This document shows, in pieces, positions 5,254 to 7,141 of a stretch of 7,141 nucleotides of DNA. The translations under genes and the position numbers were made by a program. Below the pieces are notes generated by a model. That model saw only the letters and a program-made list of their open reading frames with translations. It searched no databases and was not told the DNA's origin. Numbering within the stretch: position 1 is the stretch's first letter; each line of letters starts with the position of its first letter. The DNA comes from an uncultured Gemmataceae bacterium (GTDB lineage: Bacteria > Planctomycetota > Planctomycetia > Gemmatales > Gemmataceae): assembly GCA_937922175.1 (NCBI GenBank), contig CAKZUU010000305.1, forward strand, positions 1 to 7,141, written 5' to 3'.

Positions 5254-5718
5254 ATGAGGGTGCAGCCTGATCGTTGTGGACGACGTCGCGCGGCCACTCT
5301 GGTCGAGACGGCGTTGGTTCTTTCGATTTTTCTCATGTTGTTGTTCGGTATTTTTGAATATGGTCGATTTGTAATGACGCGCCAACTGATGGAGAACGCC
5401 GCTCGCGAGGGAGCTCGCTGGGCCATTGCCAACACCTACAACGGGACGGTGGCGCAAATCCGCAATGTCGTGGATGCCCGATTGGGAGTGGCGCGGAACC
5501 AACTCGTTGGTTACACGCCGACATCGTCCATATTGGTTTATGCCGCTGATAGCAGTGGCAACCCCATCTCTGGGCGCAGTTGGAATGATGCCGCCTTCGG
5601 CGAATACATCGCGGTGGAGGTTGTCGGGACTTACCAACCCGTATTGCCGAACCTCTTGCGGATGAATGCTTCCTTCACCGTTCGGGCAAAAGCGATCATG
5701 TCAAGCGAGGCAAACTGA
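5254..5718 (+). CDS. TadE-like minor pseudopilin (second of pair)
   Basis: This 154-residue protein shares the architecture of its upstream neighbour: a basic tail (CGRRRAATLVET), a hydrophobic helix (ALVLSIFLMLLFGIFEYGRF) and the MENAAREGARWA motif near residues 46-57. Glu18 is +5 if the prepilin peptidase cuts between Ala13 and Ala14. The external part (about residues 58-154) is Asn/Ser/Thr-rich and differs from the first copy, so the two probably have separate roles, as TadE and TadF do, rather than being a recent duplication. AGGAG at 5241-5245 sits eight bases before the ATG and overlaps the stop of the previous gene, implying coupled translation. The following gene starts 11 bases after the stop. 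Processing and assembly would need a TadV-like peptidase encoded elsewhere. Confidence 0.87.
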   Translation: MRVQPDRCGRRRAATLVETALVLSIFLMLLFGIFEYGRFVMTRQLMENAAREGARWAIANTYNGTVAQIRNVVDARLGVARNQLVGYTPTSSILVYAADSSGNPISGRSWNDAAFGEYIAVEVVGTYQPVLPNLLRMNASFTVRAKAIMSSEAN

Positions 5719-5729
5719 GGAGACAAGCC

Positions 5730-7141
5730 ATGCGATACAGGCAACAATGCCGGCGCTACGGGTCGATTCTACCCTTGGTGGCTGTATCCGCTGTCGCGCT
5801 GATGGGATTCACGGCTTTGGCGATCGATGTCGGTATGTTGATGGTGGCACGAACCGAATGCCAGTTGGCCGCCGATGCTGCTGCGATGGCCGGGGCCCGG
5901 ACGCTCAACGGCGACGTCTCGATGAATAACAATTATGACAATGCGATTCCCAATGCGTTGACGGCCGCCACCAGTAGCACAGTGTTGTCCCAACCGATTC
6001 TGCCAAGCCAGGTGAACTGTGAAGTTGGCTATTACACATATAACCGGGCCACCCAACAATTCGGTCCGATTTTGCCCAGTCAAGGTGGACCACTTCCCAC
6101 CGGCGAGAACTGGTCGTTGGTGCGTGCTCAAGTCAGCGCCTCCAGCCCTTCGGCGTTTTCGCGAATTTTCGGTGTCAATCTGTTGCAAGCAAACGCCGTC
6201 GCGACCGCTGTTCACCGTCCGCGAGACGTGTGCATCATCATCGACTTTTCCGGCTCGATGTCATTCGATAGTCTGCTGGGGGGACTATATTATGGTACCC
6301 GGTCGGGATCGCTCAACCCTGATCCCGTCGTGCCCGTGTTCGGCCAGTATTCGGCTTACAACTCCAAAGCGACCAATCCGATGTATAACAGCAGCGGTGA
6401 GGTTCTGGCATTATCCAACATCACTGTTAACACTGATGGCGGTCTGGCCGTAGTCAACGATTTCTTCAAAAATGCCTACGGTGCTCCACCGGAAGTCGCC
6501 TTCAGCCCGGCCTCCGATTCCTACGCGGTCACGCCCGGTGGTGATGTGCCCCTCCGAAAAAATAACAACAGTGCCTCGCAGCCTTATGCGACGAACCTTG
6601 TCGAGGTTCTCGGTTCATCGTCGAAGAACATTACCTGGGAACTTGAAGGATACTCCGCGGCGTTTTTGAATGGGGGCGTGAATAAACCGTTTTTAGGATA
6701 TACGCTCGGACCACGCTATTGGGGCAAAACGTTCTTCATCTGGCCACCCGATCCTCGACTCCTTCATGACTGGCGGCGAAAGTTTTTCTTTAAGGCCGAC
6801 GGTGTGACACCCCTGGACGACAATTCGGCGCTCTGGGTTGCGGGTACCAGCCCGACGGCGCGGCCGCCCCGCACCTCGAGTGCGACGAATTTCTGGATCA
6901 ACTATGCGGCCATCATGCGTTGGATCTTGCAGGAGCCGAACCCATTCCCCAGTCAACTTCGAGCCGGTCGGATTCTCTATTACTCCGCCTTCCCAGATGT
7001 CTCCAATCCTCTGAACGACGCGGCATTCAATGGTCGCATGTACGTAACGAATCCGACAGATTTGAATGAGCGATTTTGGAAACATTACATCGACTTCGTA
7101 TTGGGATTTCAGCAAACAGGAGCGGGACCTGTTTACAACGT
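5730..7141 (+). CDS. TadG-like pilus assembly protein with VWA MIDAS motif, 3' truncated
   Basis: TadG-type proteins anchor in the inner membrane and project a large domain outward as part of the Tad pilus machine. The visible 470 codons begin with a basic tail and a membrane segment (about residues 12-36, ending FTALAIDVGMLMV). AADAAAMAGA follows at 47-56, the standard TadE/G N-terminal signature. After a domain of about 100 residues comes DVCIIIDFSGSMS at 166-178, with D172, S174 and S176 forming the DxSxS metal-ion-dependent adhesion site of a VWA domain. The next 290 residues, rich in Asn, Ser, Gly, Pro and aromatics, show no other VWA landmark I recognise, suggesting a long insertion. 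GAGGAGA at 5717-5723 lies six bases before the ATG, overlapping the stop of the gene before. The reading frame is open to the window edge; total length is unknown. Confidence 0.87.
   Translation, partial: MRYRQQCRRYGSILPLVAVSAVALMGFTALAIDVGMLMVARTECQLAADAAAMAGARTLNGDVSMNNNYDNAIPNALTAATSSTVLSQPILPSQVNCEVGYYTYNRATQQFGPILPSQGGPLPTGENWSLVRAQVSASSPSAFSRIFGVNLLQANAVATAVHRPRDVCIIIDFSGSMSFDSLLGGLYYGTRSGSLNPDPVVPVFGQYSAYNSKATNPMYNSSGEVLALSNITVNTDGGLAVVNDFFKNAYGAPPEVAFSPASDSYAVTPGGDVPLRKNNNSASQPYATNLVEVLGSSSKNITWELEGYSAAFLNGGVNKPFLGYTLGPRYWGKTFFIWPPDPRLLHDWRRKFFFKADGVTPLDDNSALWVAGTSPTARPPRTSSATNFWINYAAIMRWILQEPNPFPSQLRAGRILYYSAFPDVSNPLNDAAFNGRMYVTNPTDLNERFWKHYIDFVLGFQQTGAGPVYN

Noticed and set aside
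6019..6453. Plus-strand open frame of 144 codons inside the TadG-like gene
   Set aside because: It is in a different frame from the well-supported TadE/G and MIDAS signatures and shows no domain of its own.

Overview
The window looks like a chromosomal segment of a moderately GC-rich planctomycete, probably from the Gemmata/Isosphaera side of the phylum. This is inferred from gene style: a paired TadE set followed by a TadG protein with a von Willebrand A (VWA) domain, a small two-CxxC protein of a kind I associate with planctomycetes, and weak Shine-Dalgarno sites on several genes. No rRNA, tRNA, CRISPR array, insertion sequence or phage gene is visible.

Layout. On the minus strand, positions 1-936 hold the N-terminal 312 codons of DprA, the single-strand DNA loader of natural transformation; its C-terminus lies outside the window. 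Behind a 106-base gap, 1043-2362 (minus) encodes a CpaF/TadA-type secretion ATPase, the motor family of Tad (Flp) pili. A 332-base gap without a convincing gene separates it from a divergent plus-strand GT4-type glycosyltransferase (2695-3906). A 206-base spacer with a notable set of interchangeable inverted repeats leads to a 102-residue CxxC/CxxC protein (4113-4421). A second long gap (4422-4743), dense in inverted repeats, precedes a tight three-gene operon: two TadE-like minor pseudopilins (4744-5241 and 5254-5718) and a TadG-like protein with a VWA MIDAS motif (5730 to the window end, truncated).

How they fit. The ATPase and the TadE/TadE/TadG operon belong to one functional theme, a Tad-type envelope-spanning pilus or secretion machine, but they are split across two strands with unrelated genes between them. 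No Flp major pilin, TadB/TadC platform, TadV peptidase or RcpA secretin is visible here. The glycosyltransferase could modify envelope or pilus components, but only proximity suggests this.

Most worth a second look: (1) four pairing segments upstream of the CxxC protein that can form mutually exclusive stems, an attenuator-like arrangement; (2) a run of hairpins ahead of the tad operon; (3) a CpaF whose Asp-box and His-box residues are altered while the Walker motifs are intact; (4) a TadG with a long unassigned region directly after the MIDAS motif. I see no clear new defence or mobile system.
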